DNA of 24,262 nucleotides from JBEKYD01 sp052325345 (GTDB taxonomy: Bacteria > Acidobacteriota > Terriglobia > Bryobacterales > Bryobacteraceae). The notes beneath the pieces are model-generated. The model had not been told where the DNA came from. It worked only from the letters and a program-made list of their open reading frames with translations, and did not search any database. Location: contig JBKQVG010000157.1 in the NCBI GenBank assembly GCA_052325345.1, positions 1-24,262 on the forward strand, written 5' to 3'. A program made the translations under genes and the position numbers. This document shows, piece by piece, positions 13,455 to 20,582 of this stretch. Positions within the stretch are counted from its first letter, which is position 1. The number at the start of each line of letters is the position of its first letter.

Positions 13455-14601
13455 AAACTGCAAAATCGCGGCGAACACCATGCTTTCGATCGCGCTCGGG
13501 CTCGCCGGCGCGGTTTCATTGTGCGCCCAGGACGGCCCGCTGCCGGCCGGCTCCATCAATATCAATTTTCCCAACGATTCCCCGCTGACACTGCAGAAGT
13601 CGGCCGACGAGTCTCACGCTAGCGCTCGCGGCGCGGCCCTGGCGATCGATCTGCACCTCGCCCTCACCTTGCGCAACATCGGCCCCGGCAACGTCCGCGG
13701 CCTGGTATTGCGCGTGGTTTCGCAGGAAGCGGCGCTGGGCGGCAAAGGCTCGGTTACCCTGACCAGCTTGAATATTCCCAGCGGCGACTCCTTCCCGGTG
13801 CGCATCGATATGCAGTTGATGAGGCCTTCGCAAGCCGCCGCCGGCCCGCTGGTGGAAGTCACCCTGGATGGCGTATTGTTTGAGAACCTGGCTTTTTACG
13901 GACCCAATCGCCTGGGTTCGGAGCGCGCGCTGACCGCGGCGGAAATGGAAGCCGGGCGCGACCGCCAGTATTTCAAAGGCGTGCTGGCGCGCGGCGGCCC
14001 CGAAGCGCTGCGGCGGGAAGTTCTCGACAGCCTGGCGCGCCAGGCTGCCCGCCCGCAACTCGACGTGCGCGTGTCGCGCGGGCGTTCGGTCACCTCCGCC
14101 GCGCTGGGCCCGGAACATACCGAGCAGTTTGCGTTCTTGCAGTTCCCCGATTCCCCCGTCGAGGCCGTGGAAGGCCGCGCGCAAGTAGCACTCAACCAGG
14201 CTCGCGAACCGCGCATTCAAGTGCGCAACCGCTCCAAGGAGGCGGTTCGCTACGTGGAGGTCCGCTGGCTGGTGCGGGATTCGAAGGGGCACGAGTATGT
14301 GGCCGCCAAGTTGCCCGTGTCCGCGCCGGAAGGCATCGCCCCCGGCCAGACGGCCGGCGACACCCAGGAAACTTCGCTGCAATTCCGCCGCGACAATCAG
14401 CCCATCGAGATCGCCGGCGCGCTGGGCTTTGTCAGCCAGGTGGAATTCTCGAACGGCAAGGTTTGGGTTCCGGCGCGCGGGGATTTAGACAGCGGCGCGC
14501 TCCGCGACGCGCTGCCCCCATCCGCCGAAGAAGAGCGCCTCACCAACCTGTATCGCCGCAACGGCCTCGATGGCCTGCTCCAGGAACTGAAGAAGTACTG
14601 A
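13444..14601 (+). CDS. Secreted protein of unknown function in the sigma/anti-sigma operon
   Basis: This 385-residue protein has a signal peptide (about residues 1-29, ending SLCAQ). The mature part has a beta-rich first half (LPAGSININFPNDSPLTLQK, LTLRNIGPGNVRGLVLRV), an acidic/basic helical middle (AAEMEAGRDRQYFKGVLARG), and a second beta domain with VRNRSKEAVRYVEVRWLVRD, which looks like a protein-interaction beta-sandwich. No enzyme motif is seen. It overlaps the anti-sigma gene by 11 bases and so is translationally coupled; a role in sensing envelope state for that system is plausible but inferred. A repeat pair follows directly after the stop. Confidence 0.7.
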   Translation: MSTRNCKIAANTMLSIALGLAGAVSLCAQDGPLPAGSININFPNDSPLTLQKSADESHASARGAALAIDLHLALTLRNIGPGNVRGLVLRVVSQEAALGGKGSVTLTSLNIPSGDSFPVRIDMQLMRPSQAAAGPLVEVTLDGVLFENLAFYGPNRLGSERALTAAEMEAGRDRQYFKGVLARGGPEALRREVLDSLARQAARPQLDVRVSRGRSVTSAALGPEHTEQFAFLQFPDSPVEAVEGRAQVALNQAREPRIQVRNRSKEAVRYVEVRWLVRDSKGHEYVAAKLPVSAPEGIAPGQTAGDTQETSLQFRRDNQPIEIAGALGFVSQVEFSNGKVWVPARGDLDSGALRDALPPSAEEERLTNLYRRNGLDGLLQELKKY

Positions 14602-14613
14602 AGCTCTCCAGCC

Positions 14614-14699
14614 GGGACGGACGATCTTTTTTGTCGCCTGTCAAGCAGTTGGCTTGGCGAGACCCTGACGGACCACGAAAGACGATGGTCTGTCCCGCC
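14614..14699. repeat. Inverted pair of dispersed elements
   Basis: 14668-14699 is a minus-orientation copy (minus strand GGCGGGACAGACCATCG, CTTTC, GTGGTCCGT). 14614-14642 is a worn plus-orientation copy (GGGACGGACGATC, T-run, GTCGCCTGTC). Together they make an inverted pair like 832-863/1021-1052, starting 12 bases after a stop codon. GTGGCC/GGCCAC (14701-14724) forms a further small hairpin. Confidence 0.65.
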
Positions 14700-14863
14700 T
14701 GTGGCCCGATGTGCGGTAGGCCACACTCCGCCTGAAACCAGAACCCCCGTCTTTGCGTCGTATAGTGTTGTAGATGCACGATTTTTGCGGCGTCCGATCC
14801 CGGTGTTGTACGCGATAATAGAGTCGTGCGCGCATCTCGCAAGATCTAGAGGAGAATCCGAAC

Positions 14864-15565
14864 GTGAGACGAATTTGCCGTTACCTTCCACTTTCCCTGC
14901 TGCTTTCCCTTTTTCCAGTTGCCAACGCGCAAAGCCAGTTCGATATCAACATGGGCTTCGGCGCCGCCCAAGCCAAAGCTGCTTCGACCGGTATCGAAGG
15001 CAGCTCTTTGTCGACTAATTTCCTCGGCAGTTGCACTACGAGCAGCGATCCGACCTGCGTCCCGACCAGCAGTCTGAGCGGCTTCATGCTGGGATTTGGG
15101 GGCACGGTGCTGTTGAAGCATAATCTCGGCTTTGGGATCGACTTCACCACCCAACCGGCAAAGGATAATTACGCGACTCTCTCGGCCGCCATCGACGGCC
15201 TCGGCGCCCCATTAACGATACAGTCGCGCACCACTTTTTACGATTTTGACGCGGTGTATCAGCCGGTCGCCGCCAAGCGCGCGGCCTTGCGCCTGTTCGG
15301 CGGTGTGGGCGGAGACAATCTCAAATTCTACACCAACGAAACATCCACTACCGCGCTCACCGGCAGCCAAAGTTACTCATCCTATTTCGGGAGTTCCAAC
15401 CACTTTGCGGCCAACTTCGGCGCCGGAGTCATGATCTATGTCACCGATCATATGTTTATCGAGCCTCAGTTCAAGGCGCACTGGGTGAACAATCTGACGC
15501 AGTACGGCAGTTCGTTCGTGACGGAAGAAACGGTTTGGGTGGGTTATAGCTGGGGGAACAAGTAA
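14864..15565 (+). CDS. Small outer-membrane beta-barrel protein
   Basis: This 233-residue protein has a signal peptide (MRRICRYLPLSLLLSLFPVANA). The mature part alternates polar and hydrophobic residues in strands: FDINMGFGAAQAKA, SGFMLGFGGTVLLKHNLGFG, TTFYDFDAVYQPVA, AALRLFGGVGGDNLKFYTN, NHFAANFGAGVMIYVTDHMF and FIEPQFKAHWVNN. This is the pattern of an eight-strand OmpA/OmpW-like barrel. It ends TVWVGYSWGNK. A short Cys-containing loop (GSCTTSSDPTCVPTS) may form a disulfide. The GTG start at 14864 is supported by AGAGGAGA (14847-14854). The protein may be a small porin or structural barrel; the specific function is unknown. Confidence 0.8.
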   Translation: MRRICRYLPLSLLLSLFPVANAQSQFDINMGFGAAQAKAASTGIEGSSLSTNFLGSCTTSSDPTCVPTSSLSGFMLGFGGTVLLKHNLGFGIDFTTQPAKDNYATLSAAIDGLGAPLTIQSRTTFYDFDAVYQPVAAKRAALRLFGGVGGDNLKFYTNETSTTALTGSQSYSSYFGSSNHFAANFGAGVMIYVTDHMFIEPQFKAHWVNNLTQYGSSFVTEETVWVGYSWGNK

Positions 15566-15585
15566 GCCCGCGGCGGACGTGCGGA

Positions 15586-15611
15586 GCGATCGGCGCCGGA
15601 GCGCTGATCGC
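15586..15611. terminator. Hairpin between convergent genes
   Basis: GCGATCGGCGC (15586-15596) pairs with GCGCTGATCGC (15601-15611) with one G-T pair and a CGGA loop. It lies between the ends of the barrel gene and the zinc-ribbon gene and could serve both. No T-run follows on either side. Confidence 0.5.
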
Positions 15612-15638
15612 CGGCGGCCGATGGGAAAAAGCGGTTGG

Positions 15639-16394
15639 CTACTGCCGCGCAGCTTCGACCGAGGCGCCGGCCAGGTCTTCCACCGGCACCGGCGGGTTGT
15701 AATACAGGATTCTCTGGCAGCTTTCGCAAACCATGACCTGCTCTCCCTTGCGGAGGTCTTGCAAAAATTGCTGCCGCATCGCCATCTGGCAGGCGGAACA
15801 TCGCCCGTCGATGGCCTCCGCCACTGCAAGCCCCTTGCGCGCCTTGCGGGTTTTTTCGTACCGCTGATAGGTGGCTTTGGCGACTTCCGAAACGATCACA
15901 CCGCGTTCTTTCCGCAACTCGTCCAGCGCCCGCTGATCCTTGTCGGTACGCTCACGGGCCTTCTGCGTTTCGGCATCGACTTCCGCCTTTTCCGCTTTTA
16001 GCGACGCTTCCGCCGCCTTCACCGCCCGTTCCAGCGGTTCGGATTCGGTCATTAATTCCAGGATGCGGTCTTCGAACTTGCGGACTTCCTGCTGGCAGAA
16101 TTCGATCTCGTTCTGAAAGGCCCGGTATTGATCGTTGGTTTTGGCCTGGAGCATCTGGTCTTTCAGCTTCGAAATCTTCTGCTCCTGGATCTGGATATCG
16201 CCGTCGCGCTGCTTGCGCTCCTTCTGATTGGCGGCGAGCGCGGCGCGGTCGGCTTCCAGCTTCCGCTCGTGCGAGATCAACTTTTTTCGGATTTCCGCGA
16301 TGTGCCTGGGCAATGCGGCAACTTCGCGCTCCAGTTCGCCCAGACGGCTATCCAATTCCTGGAGCCGGATCACCAACTTCAAGTCGGGGAGCAT
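15639..16394 (-). CDS. Coiled-coil protein with C4 zinc ribbon (CdsZ-like)
   Basis: This is a 251-residue cytoplasmic protein. Residues 1-180 are an almost unbroken coiled coil (LQELDSRLGELEREVAALPR and similar), and the C-terminus has CSACQMAMRQQFLQDLRKG, then CESCQRILYY, the two CxxC pairs of a zinc ribbon. This is the architecture of the CdsZ-like C4 zinc-ribbon family, found in many bacteria; some members are linked to regulation of ribosomes or of type III secretion, but no general role is known. ATG 16394 is used because the conserved part starts with MLPDLKLVIRLQELD; the frame runs open to 16457. Confidence 0.88.
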   Translation of the reverse strand: MLPDLKLVIRLQELDSRLGELEREVAALPRHIAEIRKKLISHERKLEADRAALAANQKERKQRDGDIQIQEQKISKLKDQMLQAKTNDQYRAFQNEIEFCQQEVRKFEDRILELMTESEPLERAVKAAEASLKAEKAEVDAETQKARERTDKDQRALDELRKERGVIVSEVAKATYQRYEKTRKARKGLAVAEAIDGRCSACQMAMRQQFLQDLRKGEQVMVCESCQRILYYNPPVPVEDLAGASVEAARQ

Positions 16395-16577
16395 CTCTAT
16401 TCTGGCAGTGTAACACGCGGCGCTCGACGAGCGCTTAAATACAGTTGCAGAACACAAGCCCGCTCCATTATGGATCCGTAAGAATTCAAAATTTGAGCCG
16501 CGGGGGAACGCCGGCGAACGCGGAACAATGCATTGATTTCTTTATCCGCGTTCATCGGCGGCCCGAATTCGATTCTT

Positions 16578-16583
16578 TATAAT
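16578..16583 (+). promoter_or_regulatory. Probable -10 element for yjbQ
   Basis: A perfect TATAAT lies 22 bases before the ATG at 16606, in a locally AT-rich stretch of the 211-bp divergent intergenic region. No good -35 is seen at 16-18 bases upstream. AAAGAGAG at 16587-16594 may serve as the ribosome site. Confidence 0.5.
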
Positions 16584-16605
16584 CTCAAAGAGAGCGTTTT
16601 TCACC

Positions 16606-17025
16606 ATGAAAAGCTATCGCCGGGAATTGTGGTTCGAGGTGCCCTCGCGGCGGGGGTTCGTCAACATTACGCCGGAAGTCGAGAAGTGTTTACGGGAAAG
16701 CGGCGTGCGGGAAGGGCTGGTGCTGGTGAACGCGATGCACATCACGGCGTCGGTGTTCATCAACGACGACGAAAGCGGACTGCACCAGGATTACGACCGC
16801 TGGCTGGAACAACTGGCGCCGCACGAGCCGGTTTCGAAATACCAGCATAACCGAACCGGGGAGGACAACGCGGACGCCCACATGAAGCGGCAGATCATGG
16901 GACGCGAAGTGGTGGTGGCGGTAACCGAGGGACAGCTCGATTTCGGGCCCTGGGAGCAGATCTTCTACGGCGAGTTCGACGGCCGGCGGCGAAAGCGGGT
17001 GCTGGTGAAGATCATCGGCGAGTAA
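16606..17025 (+). CDS. YjbQ family protein (UPF0047)
   Basis: This 139-residue protein is of the YjbQ/UPF0047 family, full length. It has the conserved EGLVLVNAMHITASVFINDD, a HQDYDRWLEQLAP block, the HNRTGEDNADAHMKRQIMG motif whose His residues line the active site, and FGPWEQIFYGEFDGRRRKRV near the end. Family members have thiamine-phosphate synthase activity in vitro, but their normal role is unsettled. A TATAAT lies 22 bases upstream. Acetyl-CoA synthetase follows 26 bases after the stop, so the two may be co-transcribed. Confidence 0.93.
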   Translation: MKSYRRELWFEVPSRRGFVNITPEVEKCLRESGVREGLVLVNAMHITASVFINDDESGLHQDYDRWLEQLAPHEPVSKYQHNRTGEDNADAHMKRQIMGREVVVAVTEGQLDFGPWEQIFYGEFDGRRRKRVLVKIIGE

Positions 17026-17051
17026 AACCGCAGTCTGTTAATATTTCTGGC

Positions 17052-18983
17052 ATGGCGCAACCCAACGTCTACACGCCGGCTGCGGAGTTTGCCCGCCGGG
17101 CCCACGTCGGCAGCTTGGAAGGTTACCGGGAACTGTACCGGAGGGCAGCCGAGAAGCCGGAAGAATTCTGGGGCGAGCTGGCGGAGCGGGAGCTCGAGTG
17201 GTTCGAGAAGTGGAACCACGTTTTCGAGTGGAATCCGCCTTTTGCCAAGTGGTTCGTGGGGGGCAAGATCAACGCCTCCTACAATTGCGTGGACCGGCAC
17301 CTGGCTACTCACCGGAAGAACAAGGTAGCGATTTTGTGGGAAGGCGAGCCGGGGGATCAGCGCCAGATTTCATACCAGGAACTGCACCGGCTGGTGTGCC
17401 GCTTCGCGAACGTGCTGAAGGGGCGGGGATTGAAGACGGGCGACCGCGCCATCCTTTATATGGGGATGGTGCCGGAGCTGCCGGTAGCGTTGCTGGCCTG
17501 CGCGCGGCTGGGCATCATCCACAGCGTGGTATTCGGCGGGTTTTCGGCCGAGGCGCTGAAGACCCGGATCGAGGACCTGGAAGCGGCGGTGGTGATCACC
17601 TGCGACGGGGCGTGGCGGCGCGGCAAGGAAGTTCCGCTCAAGAAAGCGGTGGATGAAGCGCTGCCGCAATGTCCCAGCGTGAAGGACGTGATCGTACTGC
17701 GGCGCACGGGGGGAGCGGTGGAAATGCAACCCGGGCGCGATCACTGGTGGCACGAGCTGGACGAGGGAGTGAGCGAGGTCTCGCCGGCGGAGCCGCTCGA
17801 TAGCGAGCATCCGCTGTTCGTGCTCTACACCTCGGGGACGACGGGCAAGCCGAAGGGCATCGTGCACACCACGGCCGGCTACCTGCTCGAGACCAGCGTA
17901 ACCATGAAGTGGGTGTTCGACCTGCGCGACGAGGACACGTTTTGGTGCACGGCGGATATCGGCTGGGTGACCGGGCACAGCTACATCGTGTACGGGCCGC
18001 TGGCGGCGGGGGCGACCACGATGATGTACGAAGGCGCGCCGGATTTTCCGCAACCGGACCGGTTCTGGCGGCTGGTTGAAAAGTACAAAGTCAACATCTT
18101 TTATACCTCGCCCACGGCGATCCGCGCCTTCATCAAGCAGGGCAACCAATGGCCCCACGGGCACGATCTTTCGAGCCTGCGGCTGCTGGGCTCGGTGGGA
18201 GAACCGATCAACCCGGCGGCGTGGGAGTGGTATTACAAGACCATCGGCAAGGAACGCTGCCCGATTGTGGACACCTGGTGGCAGACGGAAACCGGCAGCA
18301 TCATGATCGCGCCGATGCCGGGAGCGGTGCCGCTGAAACCGGGCTCGGGGACGCTGCCCATGCCGGGCATTCTGGCCGATATCGTGAACCTGCAGGGCGA
18401 ACCGGTGGGTGTGAACCAGGAGGGTTTCCTGATCGTCCGCCGGCCGTGGCCGAGCATCGCGCGCACGCTGTGGCGGGAGCCGGATCGCTACCGGCAGCAA
18501 TACTGGGAGCGCGTCGACGGAGTGTACCTGGCGGGGGATGCGGCGCGGCGCGACGAAGACGGCTACTACTGGATCCTGGGGCGCATCGACGACGTCATGA
18601 ACGTCAGCGGGCACCGGCTGAGCACGATGGAGATCGAATCCGCGCTGGTGCGGCACCCGGCGGTGGCGGAGGCCGCGGTGGTGAGCAAACCGCACGAGAT
18701 CACGGGGCAAGCGATAGCCTGTTTCGTGACCCTGAAGAAGGGCCGCTGGGACCACGGCCAGTTGGGCGAGGAACTGCGCAAGTGGGTGGCGCACGAAATC
18801 GGCGGCTTCGCCAAGCCGGAGCAGATCCGGTTCACGGATTCGCTGCCCAAGACGCGCAGCGGCAAAATCATGCGGCGGCTGCTGCGCGAGATCGTGACCT
18901 CGAACGCGGTGACGGGCGACGTGACCACGCTCGAAGACCTGTCGGTGGTGACGAAACTGGCGGCGCAGCACGACGAAGACTAA
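17052..18983 (+). CDS. acsA: Acetyl-CoA synthetase
   Basis: This 643-residue AMP-forming acetate-CoA ligase has normal length. It activates acetate to acetyl-AMP and then to acetyl-CoA in the cytoplasm. The nucleotide loop YTSGTTGKPKG is at 259-269, VDTWWQTETG at 406-415, the hinge region GRIDDVMNVSGHRLST at 510-525, and PKTRSGKIMRR at 599-609, in which K605 matches the lysine whose acetylation switches off Acs in other bacteria. The four acetate-pocket residues known from Salmonella Acs are matched by V306, T307, V382 and W410, which supports acetate rather than a longer acid. No acetyltransferase of the Pat type lies beside it. A dispersed hairpin element begins four bases after the stop. 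Confidence 0.96.
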   Translation: MAQPNVYTPAAEFARRAHVGSLEGYRELYRRAAEKPEEFWGELAERELEWFEKWNHVFEWNPPFAKWFVGGKINASYNCVDRHLATHRKNKVAILWEGEPGDQRQISYQELHRLVCRFANVLKGRGLKTGDRAILYMGMVPELPVALLACARLGIIHSVVFGGFSAEALKTRIEDLEAAVVITCDGAWRRGKEVPLKKAVDEALPQCPSVKDVIVLRRTGGAVEMQPGRDHWWHELDEGVSEVSPAEPLDSEHPLFVLYTSGTTGKPKGIVHTTAGYLLETSVTMKWVFDLRDEDTFWCTADIGWVTGHSYIVYGPLAAGATTMMYEGAPDFPQPDRFWRLVEKYKVNIFYTSPTAIRAFIKQGNQWPHGHDLSSLRLLGSVGEPINPAAWEWYYKTIGKERCPIVDTWWQTETGSIMIAPMPGAVPLKPGSGTLPMPGILADIVNLQGEPVGVNQEGFLIVRRPWPSIARTLWREPDRYRQQYWERVDGVYLAGDAARRDEDGYYWILGRIDDVMNVSGHRLSTMEIESALVRHPAVAEAAVVSKPHEITGQAIACFVTLKKGRWDHGQLGEELRKWVAHEIGGFAKPEQIRFTDSLPKTRSGKIMRRLLREIVTSNAVTGDVTTLEDLSVVTKLAAQHDED

Positions 18984-18986
18984 GCG

Positions 18987-19018
18987 ATGGGGCAGACCAT
19001 CGCATTTTGTGGTCTGTC
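18987..19018 (+). repeat. Dispersed GGGGCAGACC element at the acsA 3' end
   Basis: ATGGGGCAGACCATCG is followed by CATTTT and GTGGTCTGTC. CAGACCA (18993-18999) and TGGTCTG (19010-19016) form a perfect 7-bp stem. It lies between acsA and the convergent ArsR gene and could act as a terminator for either. The ATG inside it opens a false reading frame of 111 codons. Confidence 0.8.
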
Positions 19019-19043
19019 GGCCCTCATCGACCGGCAGCCCTGC

Positions 19044-19400
19044 TCAGCGGCTGTGCGGTGTGTCCTCGACGAACTCCCTCAACCTGTCAAGGGCGGCGTC
19101 CCACTGCTTAGAGATCGTGTCGAGGTAGCGGCGGGCTGCTTCCAGGCGCCGCGGATTCAATTGCCAAACGCTCTCGCGCCCTTGCCGCGCGCTGCGGACA
19201 AGACCCGATCCCTCCATCACCCGCAAGTGTTTGGTGATGGCCTGGCGAGTGACTTTGGAGCCCTCCGTGAGCCTCGAGATCGACATCGGACCGCCATCGC
19301 AGAGGCGGGCGACGAGGCGTAAGCGAGTTTCATCGCCCAGGGCGGCGAAAAGGCGCGCGGAGTCTTTCGGTTTTGCCCGGACTTGCCAGCTACCGCGCAT
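19044..19400 (-). CDS. ArsR-family transcriptional regulator
   Basis: This 118-residue winged-helix repressor is of the ArsR family. LFAALGDETRLRLVARLCDG is the typical first helix pair, ISRLTEGSKVTRQAITKHLR the recognition helix-turn-helix, and VMEGSGLVRSARQGRESVWQ the wing. The metal-binding ELCVCDL motif of ArsR/SmtB sensors is absent, so it does not sense metal through that site. It is the second gene of an operon with an AHSA1 protein, which it follows with an 11-base overlap. This pairing is common, and the regulator usually controls its own operon; two matching palindromes lie at the operon promoter. Confidence 0.9.
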   Translation of the reverse strand: MRGSWQVRAKPKDSARLFAALGDETRLRLVARLCDGGPMSISRLTEGSKVTRQAITKHLRVMEGSGLVRSARQGRESVWQLNPRRLEAARRYLDTISKQWDAALDRLREFVEDTPHSR

Positions 19401-19878
19401 CGCCCAAGTACCGCTCGATCAGTTTGACCACCATGCTCCAACCGCCTTCGTTGGAGGCGAAGGCCTTGGCCCGGCGCGCCAGCGGAATTTGATCGAAGCC
19501 GGACTCGGTCACGGTCAGCAGGATGCCGCCGGCTGCCTCCTCGAGCTCGAAGACCACCAGCGTGGTCGGCTCGGCGGCGTAGTCGTAGCCGGGCTCGACC
19601 GCGCCGGGATGCCAGCGGAAAGAGAATAACCGCTCCGGCTCCATCCGCTCGATGGCGATCTCGAACGCTACGCCTTCGTACGGCTTCTGGGCCTTGGCGA
19701 CCTCGGCATCGACCGTGGTGGGCACGATTGTCGCGCGCCTGCGGGCGCCCGGCGCGAAGGGGCCATCGAACCTCATGCCAAACCAGGCGCCGAACTCGGT
19801 GGAATCCGCGAGCGCGCGCCAGACCCGGTTCCGGGGCGCGTGCAACAAAACCTTCTTCTCGATACGATCTGTATTCAT
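19390..19878 (-). CDS. SRPBCC-fold protein of the AHSA1 family
   Basis: This 162-residue protein of the activator-of-Hsp90-ATPase-like (AHSA1, START-type) family folds into a hydrophobic cup. KKVLLHAPRNRVWRALADST, then FGAWFGMRFDGPFAPGA, form the usual start; RMEPERLFSFRWHPGAVEPG the middle; GGILLTVTESGFDQIPLARR, then GGWSMVVKLIERYL, the end. ATG 19878 is chosen because GGAGG precedes it closely; earlier in-frame Met codons lie within the promoter and operators. It heads the operon with ArsR. The ligand is unknown; a hydrophobic compound that also sets ArsR activity is a reasonable guess. Confidence 0.9.
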   Translation of the reverse strand: MNTDRIEKKVLLHAPRNRVWRALADSTEFGAWFGMRFDGPFAPGARRRATIVPTTVDAEVAKAQKPYEGVAFEIAIERMEPERLFSFRWHPGAVEPGYDYAAEPTTLVVFELEEAAGGILLTVTESGFDQIPLARRAKAFASNEGGWSMVVKLIERYLGDAR

Positions 19879-19896
19879 GCAACCTCCGAGTTGCAT
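19877..19896. promoter_or_regulatory. Operator 1 of the AHSA1-ArsR operon
   Basis: ATGCAAC-N6-GTTGCAT is a perfect dyad with 7-bp arms. It covers the ribosome-binding site, part of the start codon and the edge of the -10 element. Its centre is 41 bases from that of operator 2, close to four helical turns. Confidence 0.75.
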
Positions 19897-19923
19897 GTTA
19901 GCAGAGGCGGGAACAAAATGCAA
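19895..19923 (-). promoter_or_regulatory. Sigma-70-type promoter of the AHSA1-ArsR operon
   Basis: On the minus strand TTGCAT (19923-19918) and TAACAT (19900-19895) are separated by exactly 17 bases. The -35 lies inside operator 2 and the -10 touches operator 1, so a bound repressor would block RNA polymerase at both elements. The predicted leader is about 10 bases. Confidence 0.65.
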
Positions 19924-19937
19924 CCGTTAAGTTGCGT
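19918..19937. promoter_or_regulatory. Operator 2 of the AHSA1-ArsR operon
   Basis: ATGCAAC-N6-GTTGCGT is the same dyad as operator 1 with one mismatch in the outer arm. It covers the -35 element. Confidence 0.72.
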
Positions 19938-20006
19938 GTTGCGGCTACCGCGGCGCCAGCCACCGGTTTGTCGGGAGAAATGCCGGCGCTTCGTTGCGGC
20001 GCCAAT

Positions 20007-20025
20007 CATATGCTCGGAGCATGTG
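20007..20025. promoter_or_regulatory. Palindrome over the start codon of the second DUF433 gene
   Basis: CATATGCTC (20007-20015) and GAGCATGTG (20017-20025) are inverted with one mismatch; the inner ATGCTC-G-GAGCAT is perfect. It contains the ATG start of the DUF433 gene. It is a possible autoregulatory site. Confidence 0.35.
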
Positions 20026-20230
20026 TCCCCGCATTACGATCGAACCGGGCAAACGCTCGGGCCAGCCGTGTGTCGGCGGGTTGCGCATCACTGTATGGGA
20101 CGTGTTGAGTTGGCTTGCCGCAGGCATGACGGAACAGCAAATCCTGGATGACTACCCGGAACTGGAGCCGGACGATTTTCGTGCCGTCTACGAATTTGCC
20201 GCAAGGATGGGCAGGCGCGTGGCTCTGTGA
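20021..20230 (+). CDS. DUF433 antitoxin, orphan
   Basis: This is a 69-residue DUF433 protein, shorter than the one at 7083-7385 but with the same core: RITIEPGKRSGQPCVGGLRI, then TVWDVLSWLAAGMTEQQILD, DYPELEPDDFRAVYEFAARM. It ends RRVAL. Its TGA overlaps a GTG start by four bases, exactly as in the intact operon at 7083-7086, but the toxin frame that follows is only nine codons long. The antitoxin is therefore intact but has no partner here. It may be a relic, or may act against a toxin made elsewhere. Confidence 0.85.
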   Translation: MCPRITIEPGKRSGQPCVGGLRITVWDVLSWLAAGMTEQQILDDYPELEPDDFRAVYEFAARMGRRVAL

Positions 20231-20256
20231 AACTGCTGTTCGACGAGAATAGCTAG
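20227..20256 (+). pseudogene. Nine-codon stub of a DUF5615 toxin gene
   Basis: GTG at 20227 opens MKLLFDENS and then TAG. MKLLFDEN is the typical beginning of DUF5615 toxins. The rest of the toxin is gone: the stop shares its CTAG with the TAG of the convergent antitoxin gene (minus strand, ending at 20253). A deletion joined the toxin's first codons to the end of the neighbouring gene. Confidence 0.75.
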
Positions 20257-20573
20257 GCGCGCTTTGCTTCGCGCCGGATACCTTCGGCAATCCACATCCG
20301 AAGCTGTGTCTGGTAGCCGACCGACTTCGCCGCCGCGATGTGCTTTGCCGCGGCGATCTGTTCGGGAGCCAACCGAAGGGAGATCGGCGACTTTGCGCTG
20401 GCGTGGCGGGCGCGGATCCTCCTGGCCAGCGCCGCCGACGGTTTGGCCTGCGGAGCCTCGGACAACCGATCCCACACACCGGCGACGGAGTGGCTTTCGA
20501 AATACTCCGCGGCTTCCTGGTCGGATGGAAACTTCGGGAGCGGCGACTTTGCGGGAGAGAGTTTCTTCTTCAT
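20253..20573 (-). CDS. CopG-type antitoxin of a BrnT toxin
   Basis: This 106-residue antitoxin is of the CopG type (PF12441 kind, the alternative BrnA partner). LPKFPSDQEAAEYFESHSVA followed by GVWDRL is the N-terminal toxin-binding block, and the C-terminus SPISLRLAPEQIAAAKHIAA, VGYQTQLRMWIAEGIRRE is the ribbon-helix-helix DNA-binding part. It lies nine bases after the toxin gene and in the same direction, giving the toxin-first order usual for BrnTA. Its stop codon overlaps the stop of the DUF5615 stub on the other strand. Confidence 0.87.
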   Translation of the reverse strand: MKKKLSPAKSPLPKFPSDQEAAEYFESHSVAGVWDRLSEAPQAKPSAALARRIRARHASAKSPISLRLAPEQIAAAKHIAAAKSVGYQTQLRMWIAEGIRREAKRA

Positions 20574-20582
20574 TTGCTCTGC

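Noticed and set aside
17370..18971. 533-codon minus-strand frame opposite acsA
   Set aside because: It mirrors acsA codon by codon, is rich in Arg, His and Pro, and results from high GC in third positions; acsA itself is certain.
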